Shown here: in pieces, positions 12,000 to 23,400 of the stretch
Layout: each line of letters starts with the position of its first letter
Numbering within the stretch: position 1 is the stretch's first letter
From: Stictocephala bisonia
Lineage: Eukaryota > Arthropoda > Insecta > Hemiptera > Membracidae
Assembly: GCA_035578905.1 (NCBI GenBank)
Contig: JAQJVL010000151.1
Location: 1,263,001 to 1,327,000, forward strand
DNA length: 64,000 nucleotides
Reading direction: 5' to 3'
The notes under the pieces: generated by a model
Told to the model about the DNA's origin: nothing
Databases searched by the model: none
The model's input: only the letters and a program-made list of their open reading frames with translations
Program-made: the position numbers and the translations under genes

Positions 12000-12980
12000 T
12001 TCACGAATTTTTGCATAGCCAAATAATCTCATAAACCGATAAGATTGGTCTGAGTTTCAAAAGATATCTTTAGAAAGGGCAGGCTATTTACGGCGCCCCA
12101 TAACTGTATCAAGACCCTGTAGTCTGATGACTGAGTGTCGTTAATTATAATGATAATTAAGATTTTTTTATGTTTAAGTAATTTTAAGAGGTAGATTAAG
12201 ATGACCTTTGGAAAATGACATCGTAGAATGTGTTTTCGATCTTAGCTTTTTGAATTTAATAATTTTACAACGGTGATATACAAAGTCATAAAGTCTGACT
12301 TGCTGAGGTTCGCACTCAGTTTTTTAAAGCATTGGTGTGTTGCACTTGGGATTGATGTCAGAAATTGATGAAACTTTTCTCTGAGAATCTCCTTCGAAAG
12401 GGAATCAACCCTACGAAAGCTGTTTCCATATTCTTTCATTTCTCTTCTCACTTCCTTAGACTTAAGCAAATAATTTGCAAGATCAGTAATGATATTCACA
12501 CTGTTTTTAACTTATTTATTCAACTAAAAATTATGTGTTATATATGAATCCCTCTTTCACTTTACGAATTACATTTAACAATATTTTATCGCCGACAATT
12601 TGTCCTATAGAGAGCAATTATCAGCTTGGACTCAGGTACAATAAGATCTAAATACATCTCTATATCTAGAAACTGTTTGATTTTTTCATAGACTTAGAGC
12701 TATATGTACTTTAATTCTCTTAATACTGGTTCAGAACAGTTTGCTGTAAATATCAATTTATTAGAGTTGACATTTAAATTATTATTTGCTTTTTATTTTT
12801 AGCATGGACAAATTTAGTAAGGAAAATAAAGAAAATGAATGATAAATGTTAATATGGTTATTTAATTATGCAAAAAAATGGTGGGGTAAATTTTCTGGAA
12901 TTTATTCATGAATGGTTTGGCTCATAAAGCTGATTCCTTGGGTTTTTTACAGATACGAGGAAAGGCCGCAGCCTTGATTT
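12000..12980. other. Unassigned sequence
   Basis: A minus-strand open frame of 85 codons at 12242..12499 is lysine-rich and possibly helical but not recognised. No splice or promoter context supports it as a gene. Confidence 0.4.
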
Positions 12981-12984
12981 TTAT

Positions 12985-13121
12985 CTTGGCCGACTTACGA
13001 TAAGGAATAGCCAATAACTATCAAACGAGTAGCAACTCCTGCATTATCCTTAGACTTACCAGTCGGTGCAGGTGGAAGTTGTAAAAAGTGAAAGTGGACG
13101 AGTTATTTATTTGATTTGATC
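12985..13121 (+). repeat. Dispersed repeat copy A
   Basis: This stretch (cttggccgactta ... gtgaaagtggacgagttatttattt) aligns along its length with the reverse complement of 19949..20115. Shared blocks include agcaactcctgcatt-like and ttaccagt[c/t]ggt. Both end in a TTTATTT-type tail, so they may be 3' ends of one retroelement family. The family is not identified. Confidence 0.6.
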
Positions 13122-13556
13122 ACTTCTTGGGTCCTACTTTTTTCGGTAGAGTAAATAAATTGCTTTAATAATGACAGCTCAAGAGACTTTGAAGTTTACG
13201 CGTCGTAGCAATGAAGAGACGCAGTGACTTCTTCGGCAGCTATAAAAAAAAGAATCAGTGAGAGGAATATGGGTAACATTCCATAATATGCCAAACGCTT
13301 GTTTTATTATGGATACATAATCTGAGCGCAAAAAGGAACATATTCCGTATCTGCAAATGCTATGAGACAAATTTTGAATAAACAGCTCCTATCAATGCCA
13401 TAGTTCTCTTATATCATGCTGGCAGCGCTGGCGTTATTCTGTCAGATGACATTTATATTAATTTTAATTTTGATGTTATGTTTGCTACACTGTTCGTGTC
13501 TATTGCATCCCATTTATTAGAGATTTGTGCTGTGGTAGTTCAGTTTTGTTTGATAT

Positions 13557-14170
13557 AATGACAGATGTTAAAGAAAATGAAGGTGAAGTACCTAGAAGTT
13601 AGAAACGTAAGTTAAATAAATCTAAACGTTGTAAATAAAGGGGGGAAATAGCAAGAAGAGAAAGAAATGAATATGTTACATCAAAAGAACTTTTCGTTGA
13701 AGCTAAAATTGAAACTAAACTGATTTTGTCGTAATAAATGTATAGACAATTTTTAAGATAAACATAAATATTCAATAATTAGGACGCTTTTTCACTGGGC
13801 AACAAAAAATGAAAAAGACACATATCTAATAGGATTAATAGAAAGATATGAAGTGGCGAGACATCGTCCTGTTCACGCAGATTCAAAGGAAACCCAGTAT
13901 TCCTTTTATCAGTTGACCGTGATTTGCAAAAACCACGTTAAATGCTGTTGTAAGGCGTTTATAAGTTTTTACACTTCCTCTAATAAATAAGTTACCAGAC
14001 TAATCAATCTAATCAATTCAAATAAGGCACAACAAGATAGACGTGGAAAACATTTAAATCCAGCTAATGTAAACCAGCTTCACTTAATAATGACATTAAC
14101 AACCGTATGAAATTATTCCCGTTTCACATAACTCATTATGGTTCAAAACCCATAACCTATCTGAAAGAAA
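13557..14170 (+). pseudogene. Decayed multicopy arthropod ORF (RGKH-motif family)
   Basis: A start (MTDVKENEGEVPRS) is followed, across stops and frameshifts, by ARRERNEYVTSKE, then IRTLFHWATKNEKDTYLIGL, then FYQLTVICKNHVKCCCKAF, then AQQDRRGKHLNPANVNQ and ITHYGSKPITYL. The same order of blocks (basic N-terminus, 'EYVxSRGK', 'LFHxxxxxxxQxxYL', 'VCKxxF', 'DxRGKHxN', 'SHYxRxxxxxYL') is familiar to me from uncharacterised multicopy arthropod proteins, probably of transposon origin. At least four interruptions make this copy non-functional. I know of no established function for the family. Confidence 0.5.
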
Positions 14171-14584
14171 GAAAGAAATTTATTTCCCAAATATATACAT
14201 ATACATACACTTACTACAATATTTCGTTGGTAATAACCTATCTTGATGCGGAATTATAGTAACAAAAATGCACACTATGTTTTTGGAACAATTTCCTTGT
14301 TACAAAGATGGAGTAAAATTTGAGTAATATCTCAAGCAATTCAAATAAAACTCAATCTATAGATTTGGCCGACCGCAATTCGATGTGTGTTTGACATGCA
14401 AAAAAAATATCACTATCTAAAATCAAATGATCGTAATTAAATAACGCTGCAAAACGTTCCTAATTAAAGTTGCGGAATTAGTTGTGCACAAAAGAAGAGC
14501 TTAGAAATGTTGTAACAAACTGAAGATTGTTCAGGAAATTAGCAAACTTAACCGTTAAGTACGTTGCATTGTGTTTGATTATAT

Positions 14585-14915
14585 GCAGAATCTGCCACTG
14601 CCCATAATGTTAGAATCTGCCACTGCCCTTAATGTTAGAATCTGCCAGTGACCTTAATGTCAGAATCTGCCACTGACCTTAATGCCAGAATCTGCCACTG
14701 ACCTTAATGCCAGAATCTTCCACTGACCTTAATACCAGAATCTGCCACTGCCCTTAATACCATAATCTGCCACTGACCTTAATGCCAGAATATGCCACTG
14801 ACCTTAATGCCAGAATCTGCCACTGACCTTAATACCAGAATCTGCCACTGCCCTTAATACCATAATCTGCCACTGATCTTAATGCCAGAATCTGCCACTG
14901 ACCTTAATGCCAGTG
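14585..14915. repeat. 25-bp minisatellite, about 13 copies
   Basis: The unit agaatctgccactgaccttaatgcc repeats at 25-bp spacing from 14587, with point variants (cccttaat, ccagaatat, ataccat). Confidence 0.95.
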
Positions 14916-15680
14916 CAAGATACGTTCTCGTATCTTAGAAAGTTATGGTATTTTGACTTCAACGTTCTGGAGTTTAACAGCAGCGCATCAGTTATTTACA
15001 AATATATCAAAGGAGAGTGAAAGCAGGTATCCAATGAAGTTGTACTTTTGTGCTGGATTTCATTGAAAAATTTGTATCAAAGGAAGTGAAAGTACTTGCG
15101 ATGCATGTTCCGGACTAAACCGCAACCACACACTAACCCGGCTTCTTATAACGGTCGTTTTAAGGAGATTAATTAAATTATTATCAAATCAGGAGCCATA
15201 GTTTTATGCCCTGGAGAGTTTTTAGATAGGAAATTTGGAGTAATTAAGCGTTCAGTGCACAAGCATGATCGAATCTAAGAATCAAATCAATACAAAGAAC
15301 TTTTTAATGCAAAGAAAACTGAACCTGGTTAAATAGTGAAAGATGTAGGGACCGACAATATTCATACAAGATTTTTTAAATGGTGGCGTGAGTTTTTTAA
15401 AAAGACTTGCAAAAGAATTAGTGATGGATCGGAACATACGGTAGCATTAAATATTTGAAAATACAGGCAACTGCATTTTAAGCAAACTGAAATGGGAGTG
15501 GTTGAGTGTGCTGAATTTATAGTCAGCCCTGTGGTCAATAAGTTTCGATTGAGCAAGAGCACTGCTGATGTTGTGTTTTTCCTCCAGGCACTTGGGTTTG
15601 TTCAGAGAAGGTTCCAATTAATAAAAAAAGGTTAATGATGTGTTGACATTCATGAAATACATACCACAAGAATACAAAAG
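14916..15680. other. Unassigned sequence between two arrays
   Basis: The plus strand near 15330..15640 has readable stretches such as HTRFFKWWREFFKK interrupted by stops, suggesting a decayed coding sequence. I cannot assign a family. Confidence 0.35.
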
Positions 15681-15681
15681 C

Positions 15682-17605
15682 TTACCTGGCCCACGGTAGA
15701 AGGTGAGGCAGAAGAGGACTAAGACGTGTTTATTAACACAGAAGATTACCTGGCCCACGGTAGAAGGTGAGGCAGAAGAGGACTAAGACGTGTTTATTAA
15801 CACAGAAGATTACCTGGCCCACGGTAGAAGGTGAGGCAGAAGAGGACTAAGACGTGTTTATTAACACAGAAGATTACCTGGCCCACGGTAGAAGGTGAGG
15901 CAGAAGAGGACTAAGACGTGTTTATTAACACAAAAGCTTACCTGGCCCACGGTAGAAGGTGAGGCAGAAGAGGACTAAGACGTGTTTATTAACACAGAAG
16001 ATTACCTGGCCCACGGTAGAAGGTGAGGCAGAAGAGGACTAAGACGTGTTTATTAACACAGAAGATTACCTGGCCCACGGTAGAAGGTGAGGCAGAAGAA
16101 GACTAAGACGTGTTTATTAACACAGAAGATTACCTGGCCCACGGTAGAAGGTGAGGCAGAAGAAGACTAAGACGTGTTTATTAACACAGAAGATTACCTG
16201 GCCCACGGTAGAAGGTGAGGCAGAAGAGGACTAAGACGTGTTTATTAACACAGAAGATTACCTGGCCCACGGTAGAAGGTGAGGCAGAAGAGGACTAAGA
16301 CGTGTTTATTAACACAGAAGATTACCTGGCCCACGGTAGAAGGTGAGGCAGAAGAAGACTAAGACGTGTTTATTAACACAGAAGATTACCTGGCCCACGG
16401 TAGAAGGTGAGGCAGAAGAAGACTAAGACGTGTTTATTAACACAGAAGATTACCTGGCCCACGGTAGAAGGTGAGGCAGAAGAAGACTAAGACGTGTTTA
16501 TTAACACAGAAGATTACCTGGCCCACGGTAGAAGGTGAGGCAGAAGAAGACTAAGACGTGTTTATTAACACAGAAGATTACCTGGCCCACGGTAGAAGGT
16601 GAGGCAGAAGAGGACTAAGACGTGTTTATTAACACAGAAGATTACCTGGCCCACGGTAGAAGGTGAGGCAGAAGAGGACTAAGACGTGTTTATTAACACA
16701 GAAGATTACCTGGCCCACGGTAGAAGGTGAGGCAGAAGAGGACTAAGACGTGTTTATTAACACAAAAGCTTACCTGGCCCACGGTAGAAGGTGAGGCAGA
16801 AGAGGACTAAGACGTGTTTATTAACACAGAAGATTACCTGGCCCACGGTAGAAGGTGAGGCAGAAGAAGACTAAGACGTGTTTATTAACACAGAAGATTA
16901 CCTGGCCCACGGTAGAAGGTGAGGCAGAAGAGGACTAAGACGTGTTTATTAACACAGAAGATTACCTGGCCCACGGTAGAAGGTGAGGCAGAAGAAGACT
17001 AAGACGTGTTTATTAACACAGAAGATTACCTGGCCCACGGTAGAAGGTGAGGCAGAAGAAGACTAAGACGTGTTTATTAACACAGAAGATTACCTGGCCC
17101 ACGGTAGAAGGTGAGGCAGAAGAAGACTAAGACGTGTTTATTAACACAGAAGATTACCTGGCCCACGGTAGAAGGTGAGGCAGAAGAAGACTAAGACGTG
17201 TTTATTAACACAGAAGATTACCTGGCCCACGGTAGAAGGTGAGGCAGAAGAGGACTAAGACGTGTTTATTAACACAGAAGATTACCTGGCCCACGGTAGA
17301 AGGTGAGGCAGAAGAGGACTAAGACGTGTTTATTAACACAGAAGATTACCTGGCCCACGGTAGAAGGTGAGGCAGAAGAAGACTAAGACGTGTTTATTAA
17401 CACAGAAGATTACCTGGCCCACGGTAGAAGGTGAGGCAGAAGAAGACTAAGACGTGTTTATTAACACAGAAGATTACCTGGCCCACGGTAGAAGGTGAGG
17501 CAGAAGAAGACTAAGACGTGTTTATTAACACAGAAGATTACCTGGCCCACGGTAGAAGGTGAGGCAGAAGAAGACTAAGACGTGTTTATTAACACAGAAG
17601 ATTCT
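15682..17605. repeat. 64-bp satellite-like array, 30 copies
   Basis: The unit begins acctggcccacggtagaagg and recurs every 64 bp from 15684. Units are nearly identical and differ mainly at two places. One is gag-gac versus gaa-gac. The other is an agaagatt versus aaaagctt spacer, with the latter only after units 4 and 17. The unit is not a multiple of three, so it holds no coding frame. The array ends abruptly at about 17605. Confidence 0.97.
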
Positions 17606-18500
17606 TATTTAATCAAATTTATAATGTTGTCATATTACATAACTTCAGACAAATATTTGTGTTATGTTAAATATTCAAATATTATTAAATTTACGTCATT
17701 GTTAACATTTTAGGAGTTTATTTCATTACCTACAACCTTTTATTCCACTCAAAGGATAATATTCCAAAAGTGCAACATTAATCGTTAAAAATACTTTAAA
17801 TAATAAAACATTAATATATCACCAATGTAAACGATACATTTAATACTAAAAATTACATAAATAAAGTTTTTATTGAACTTCAAATAAAGAAACAAAACAG
17901 TTTTTGTTGTTTTCCAAAAAGTAATATTTTGGAATATTATCAATTTACAACTCACCGATTTGGACACTGATGATAGGGATGAATAACAACGGCCTAACAC
18001 AGTGGGTAAGTACAACAACAATATAAAATATATTTAACATTTTTATTTACAAAATCATAATATTAGGATTCCTGTCTTTGACACCAGTATAAGTTTGGAA
18101 ACTACCTGTGTTCAGCAAATGAGTTTAAATTCGTTGACAGACTCGTGTTCTGTAACAAAACACAACTAGATTAGAGCTAATCCGTTGTCAGCAAAGAATA
18201 CAGAATGTTTACTTAATCCACACAAAACCCAGTCGATAGAACAATTTTGAGTCATTTATTAATTTGTTTATTTATTTTTTATTGTTTAAATAAAATTAAT
18301 TAGACAACATTTATATGTTTTTGATCCATATCACACCTTTTCTGCAAATTAGTTTGTAATTTTTTCTGAAATGTATGATTTTTTGATCCTATAATTAAGT
18401 TGTTCTTAGTTAGTAATGGACTTGGAATATTTTCAGGAGTATATTTAGTTAAATTATTATTTTTTTCATATTATCTCAAGAGCTTTATATTATTAATACC
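17606..18500. other. AT-rich sequence with one arm of a distant inverted repeat
   Basis: The segment 17965..18020 (gatgatagggat ... ggcctaacacagtgggtaagt) is the reverse complement, with few changes, of 19740..19795. No gene is recognised. Confidence 0.6.
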
Positions 18501-18519
18501 TTATTAGGTTTTGCAACGT

Positions 18520-19010
18520 CCCGTCAGTTTTGTCAAATTATCATAGAATGTCCTGGACGTCCACTCTGTCTCTAACCTTAAGCTAGCTCGTCATTGGTCA
18601 CGAGCTGGGTCCTGTGGAGGCGTTTTTCCGCGGTATAAAAGCTGAAGGGCACCCGCAGGCAGATTTGCCAGTGTCGTGTGTGTAGTTTTTCTCGTTATTC
18701 GCCTCCTGCCCACCTAAGCGAACTTGTGTTAGCTAAGTATCTCAGCCAGGCTTTAAATTCTCAATTACTTTTGTTTACTATTATAATTAGATATTTATTT
18801 ATTTGATCAAAGTATAGTATGGTATTAGCTTTAAAAAGAGTGTCATTTCGAATAGTTTTGATAACTTGAGATTTAAACTTATCTGAGGCAATCTTTTCAT
18901 CTATACGCGTTAATTAGCTTGAAACGTGTTCAAGGAGTAATAAAAGACCATTATTTAATATATTCTTGGCTATACTTTAATTTTTTTAAATGCCCAAAAT
19001 CTACCTAAGC
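18520..19010 (+). promoter_or_regulatory. LTR-like segment: TATA box to poly(A) signal
   Basis: A canonical TATA box (tataaaag, 18634..18641) lies in a locally GC-rich stretch. A possible initiator (gccagtgt, about 18667..18674) lies about 30 bp downstream, and an aataaaa signal is at 18939..18945. This is the order expected of U3-R-U5 in a solo LTR. It could instead be a host core promoter. Exact ends, a primer-binding site and flanking coding domains are not visible. Confidence 0.45.
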
Positions 19011-19040
19011 CTTCTGCTCGAGCAGTACATTTTTATATTA

Positions 19041-19405
19041 TTCTCGTTATATTGTTATATTATTGTTCCGCTGATTTAAATTATGCATTGATATTATTGC
19101 TGGATTTTTACTGTAATGTAGCAATTTAAAAAAAAAAAAATAATAATAAGTTGTCATATTTCTCAAGATAATAAATAACACATTATTTATTCTTTACTGA
19201 CAACATCTGACAACGTATTAGTTTTATTCTAGTTGTATTTGTTTTATAGAATATAGTTGTAATTGTTTTATATATTCGTATTATCTTGAGAAAGATGACA
19301 ACTTATTATTATTTTTTTAAATTGCTACATTACAGTAAAAATCCAGCAATAATATCAATGCATAATTTAAATCAGCGGAACAATAATATAACAATATAAC
19401 GAGAA
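19041..19405. repeat. Long inverted repeat (about 130-bp arms)
   Basis: The arm 19041..19172 and the arm 19279..19405 are reverse complements over nearly their whole length. They differ chiefly in the A-run/T-run and one or two bases. The central spacer is about 106 bp. This is compatible with a fold-back MITE or an inverted duplication. No target-site duplication was identified. Confidence 0.95.
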
Positions 19406-19734
19406 ATGTTTATGTTTATGAGCCTGTCAACGAAATTAACTCATTTGTTGAACAGATACAGTTGCCAAAGGTTGACGTTATGATTTTGACGAGGGAGGAA
19501 GGATATAACATCCTTCATACCATGAGGGTAAACATCAGGTATGGAGAATCGATTTTGATGAAAATATAAACGCCGGAAGGAAAAGTTGGTATTTTTACCG
19601 AAACGGTTTGCAAATACTTTGACTGAGGAAGACATTGAAAACCTTAATAAGAAAAAACTAAAGTAAATGTATTGGTATTACAGACAGGATTCACAATGTC
19701 ATGACTCAAAAAAATGTTTAGTACGTTTTAAATT

Positions 19735-19800
19735 GTTATTTTACTTACCCACTGTGTCAGGCCGTTGTTTTTTATCCTCGGTCCCTATCATCAGCGACGA
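19735..19800. repeat. Second arm of the 17965..18020 inverted repeat
   Basis: ttacccactgtgtcaggccg and the following bases are the reverse complement of the segment at 17965..18020, about 1.75 kb upstream. The pair brackets the LTR-like segment and the long inverted repeat. Confidence 0.7.
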
Positions 19801-19948
19801 AGTAATAGCTATTGAAGAAGCCATTTCGTCTTTTCATTGCAAAATTTACAGTTACTTGAGTTGACATGATTAAAGCAATTGTTCAATTACATCAATGTTT
19901 ATTTACCTCACCGGCTGACCGAAACAAATAGGCCCTGGTAAATAATTA

Positions 19949-20115
19949 AACCAAATAAATAAATAATCCACTTTCACGATTATGATGGAAACACCTAGCA
20001 GTGTGTCATTGGTGGGGAGTCGCCCTTTGAACCAACTGGTAATCAAAGGCCAATGCAGGATTTGCAGCAACTCCTTTGATGGTCATTGACTAATCCACAT
20101 TCTCAGCTGGCCAAG
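19949..20115 (-). repeat. Dispersed repeat copy B
   Basis: The reverse complement aligns with 12985..13121 and ends in a (TTTA)n-type tail (plus strand ccaaataaataaataa). It lies about 165 bp upstream of the first TMTC1-like exon in the window. Confidence 0.6.
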
Positions 20116-20280
20116 AAAAAAATACTGATTTGGTTTATTAATTTGTATGAAAAATGACCTGTATAGTTTTATTGCGACCTTGTACACTGACCGTTATGTT
20201 CTGATCTAGAAAAAGCTTTAATGTTAATTCTTAACTTTCATCTCAACTGTTATCACTAAAACATTGGTTTTTTTCGACAG

Positions 20281-20458
20281 GCTGAATTTCTGGCTAGGTG
20301 GGTTGCAACCATTTTGGTTCCACGCAGTCAACATCGTGTTACACGCAGCATGCTGTGCTCTCCTCACACGCGTGGCTCTAGTCGTTGCAGGCCTCAACAC
20401 CAGGTTTGCTACCGTCGCTGGACTTCTATTTGCCGCTCACCCAGTCCATACTGAAGCG
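20281..20458 (+). CDS. TMTC1: TMTC1-like exon A
   Basis: The acceptor is ttcgacag at 20273..20280 and the donor is gcg/gtaagt at 20459. The first base completes an Arg codon begun in an unseen upstream exon, and the exon ends in phase 0. It encodes RLNFWLGGLQPFWFHAVN, a hydrophobic helix (IVLHAACCALLTRVALVV), and the conserved loop AAHPVHTEA. The in-frame ATG at 20264 lies in intron sequence before the acceptor and is not a gene start. Confidence 0.95.
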
Positions 20459-23400
20459 GTAAGTTCTGATTTCATAATACAAATTCATACTTTTTATCAA
20501 AACATATGTAAAAAAGAGTGTATATGTAGTTCAACTTGATATTAAACTATTTATAGCAACCTGATTTATTTGAAACGTTTCATCAAACAATTCATAAAGT
20601 ACTAATAAACAATCATGAGTACTAAGTTTAAAGTATTATATTTAAACATTCATTCAACTTGTAAAGCACATGTTTGTCAGAAGGATGGCGGGTTAACTTT
20701 GATAAGCTGATTATCCGTTTCACTATATTAGAGGCCTTCGGGAGCACTTCTCTTTGATGTCTAAATTTACTTGTAGTTTCCTTAAAAGTGACCATGCTTT
20801 TCTACTGATGTGGGTAAGCTTTATATCCCTAACCATTTAAATTCATTTTTCTTCTCTGGTACTGACAAGAGAAAGCTGCAGCAGATTAGACGTGTTGGAG
20901 TTTTCGGTAGCATTCCTATACTCAGCAATGTCCTGATTGCTGAGGAGATTAGGTACTTAGAAGCTTTCTTCAGCATTGATAGAGAATTTTCGAATGAAAA
21001 GAATTTTGATGAGATCGCAGAGGCATAATAGAGAGTCGAAGGGTTGCCCCTTAAACCCAAGCAAAAGCTATACCGGCTAATTTTCAACGTCATTCCCGGT
21101 TACAACCACTTGTTGGTAGGAAACCCGTCTTCCCAGAATATAATTAGAGACTTGAATGCTAAGGTTAGGGAAATAGTTAAGAGGTTTCCACATCTCCCAC
21201 CTAGTCCTACCAACGGTATATTCTACTGCAAGAGAGTAGATCGGGGCTTGGGACTTGAATATTTGGTTAAGGTAGGAAGCATCAAGGCAACAAGTTTGCT
21301 TATCGGAATGGACGATGAGGCAGTTAATGCAATATGGAAAATAGGAGAAGGGATGATCTGGCAGTCGAAGCAGAATTGATAAGATTAAGCCTCCCAATCA
21401 ACGACAAAGACATCGATGCGTCAAAAAGAAGAAAGTAGAATAAGTTATAAATATGGAAGGAACAGATCACACAAGGAAAATGAATCGATAGCTTCAAGGG
21501 CAATCCAGTACGAAACTGTTGGCTGAGCAAGCCTAGGTTGATACCTGGAGAGAAAATAGATACGCTCAAAATGAGGGTGAATATCTATCACAAAAGGGAA
21601 TGTCTAAGAAGGATGGACAAGAATGTAGACGTGATGGCATAAGATGTTATAGTAAGCCAGAAACTCTTACCGCACGTTCTCGGTGAATGCCTAGCAGGGA
21701 GAGGAGCTAGAATCGAGAGGCATAACTTTGTGGTGGTTAAGATAGAGGAGCATCCCTGGGAGGCTGGATGGACTGTAGCCAAAGAGCAGCTTTTTGTGTG
21801 CACTTGCCACTGCGTCCCGGCCTCGTCATTGAAACATGAGGAAGAGCGTGGGTGGTCGATGTGACTGTCCGCTTTGAGCAAAGTGAGGTACTTAAGGAAG
21901 GCTCTAGAAAGAAGAAAGAGAAGTATGTGTTCCTATACTGGGAACAATCATTAGGAACATGGAGGTGAAAGAAGCCTGCGTAATGCCATTGTGGTGAGTG
22001 CTAGAGGAGGACTGGTAAACGAGGCTAAGAGGAACCTGTCTCTGCTGGGAATTTCATCGAGAGAAGCAGTGGAGTCGATAAAAGTTGATGTGATGATTAG
22101 GACTGTCAGAGCACACCATGACTTAGCCTAAGGTGGCAAAGGGTAACGATACCAGGCCCACCAGTGGTTTTCAGTGATTTGAAACAGTTGAATTTTGGCG
22201 ATAACCATTAAGAGCCTAGGATAAGCGTATGATAGCATTGTTACAAAATATGGGTTTTGGGAGTATACATTTCATACCTAAATGAAGAACATGTCTTTTA
22301 TATTTAAAGTAAATTATATTAATAGCTCCCACCTATTCCAAACTTTAATTTAGACTAAAGATATTCATTTAGAAAATTATCAATGCCTCTATGAATTCAT
22401 CAAAATGCAAATTTTTTATAATGGGATCAAAGAGCTGTAGCACTGAGAATACCTTTATCCTGAAAAAACAAAAGATATACTTAGTGGTGAGCCACCTTGT
22501 CAATTAAATTATTATGGAAAGGTTTTTATTAAATCTATATATATATAAACCATTGATTTATTTGACAAAGAAAAATATTAGTTGTAATTTGAACGCTTTA
22601 TTTATTGTTTATTAATTATTATAACTTGGACTCCTTTTAACGTTTAGTTTGGACTCCCTAGTGTAAGTTTTACTCACCGAAAAAATAAATTAGGATGAAT
22701 TATATATTCAGATCGTAGAAACCATGCTGAACACTCCTAAGGGATCAAATAAGAGGTTGTGGTCAAAAGAAAATATGAAAAGTTATAGAAACCATTAGAG
22801 CAGTTAAAAAAGGGTAGGAAAAGCTGCTAAGATTATTAAAGTGCCTAAGACAACCCTAAAGCGTGCATCTAAGGAAAATATGGAGAACCAGAAAAAGCAG
22901 CTGCATTAAGGGAAGTAAGGCCTAAGGGCTTGCCTCTTACAATAGAAGAACAGTCAGTTAAAGAAATGTTGCTAAGTCATGGAATATGCTTTTTGTTTTC
23001 ACTAGAAAAGGCTGTATATGCATGACTTTTTAAAAAATAATACATATCTCTTGGAAATATTTTAGCTATCATGCCAGGAATTATGGTGATTGCCTACCCG
23101 AGTCCGTGCAGGGAGATAACATTTAGACTATCTATTGGGGTTGGCAGGAAAATACGTCACGATATTTAGAGAACAACACACATACGTTATAAAGAGGTGG
23201 GGTTTAAGAAAGAGGGGAAATCATCAGACTCGACTAAGGAAATCTTACAGCAACGAGCGCTCTTATGTCATATGTTATACGCTAATCACGTATTGCTTTT
23301 CAGAGCTGAGAGGCCTAGAAAGGGGAAAATTCCGTACGAGAAAGAATTTAAGACACGATTTGGTGAATAGGATAAGTGAGTAGAATAGAGCTTGCGAATA

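Noticed and set aside
15682..17605. Regular repeats resembling a CRISPR array (also at 34385..40330 and 61930..63812)
   Set aside because: The units are directly contiguous with no unique spacers, the sequence is eukaryotic, and no cas-like genes exist. They are tandem satellites or minisatellites.
18634..18641. TATA box as the TMTC1-like gene promoter
   Set aside because: The first exon in the window begins in mid-codon, so the gene's own start lies further upstream. The surrounding segment looks more like an LTR.
20264..20539. ATG-initiated 91-codon frame as a small gene
   Set aside because: The ATG lies before the splice acceptor and the end lies past the donor. Only 20281..20458 is coding, as an internal TMTC1-like exon.
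21077..21397. Minus-strand 106-codon open frame
   Set aside because: It is antisense to the R2-clade coding remnant, whose plus-strand motifs are clear. The minus-strand protein has no recognisable domain.
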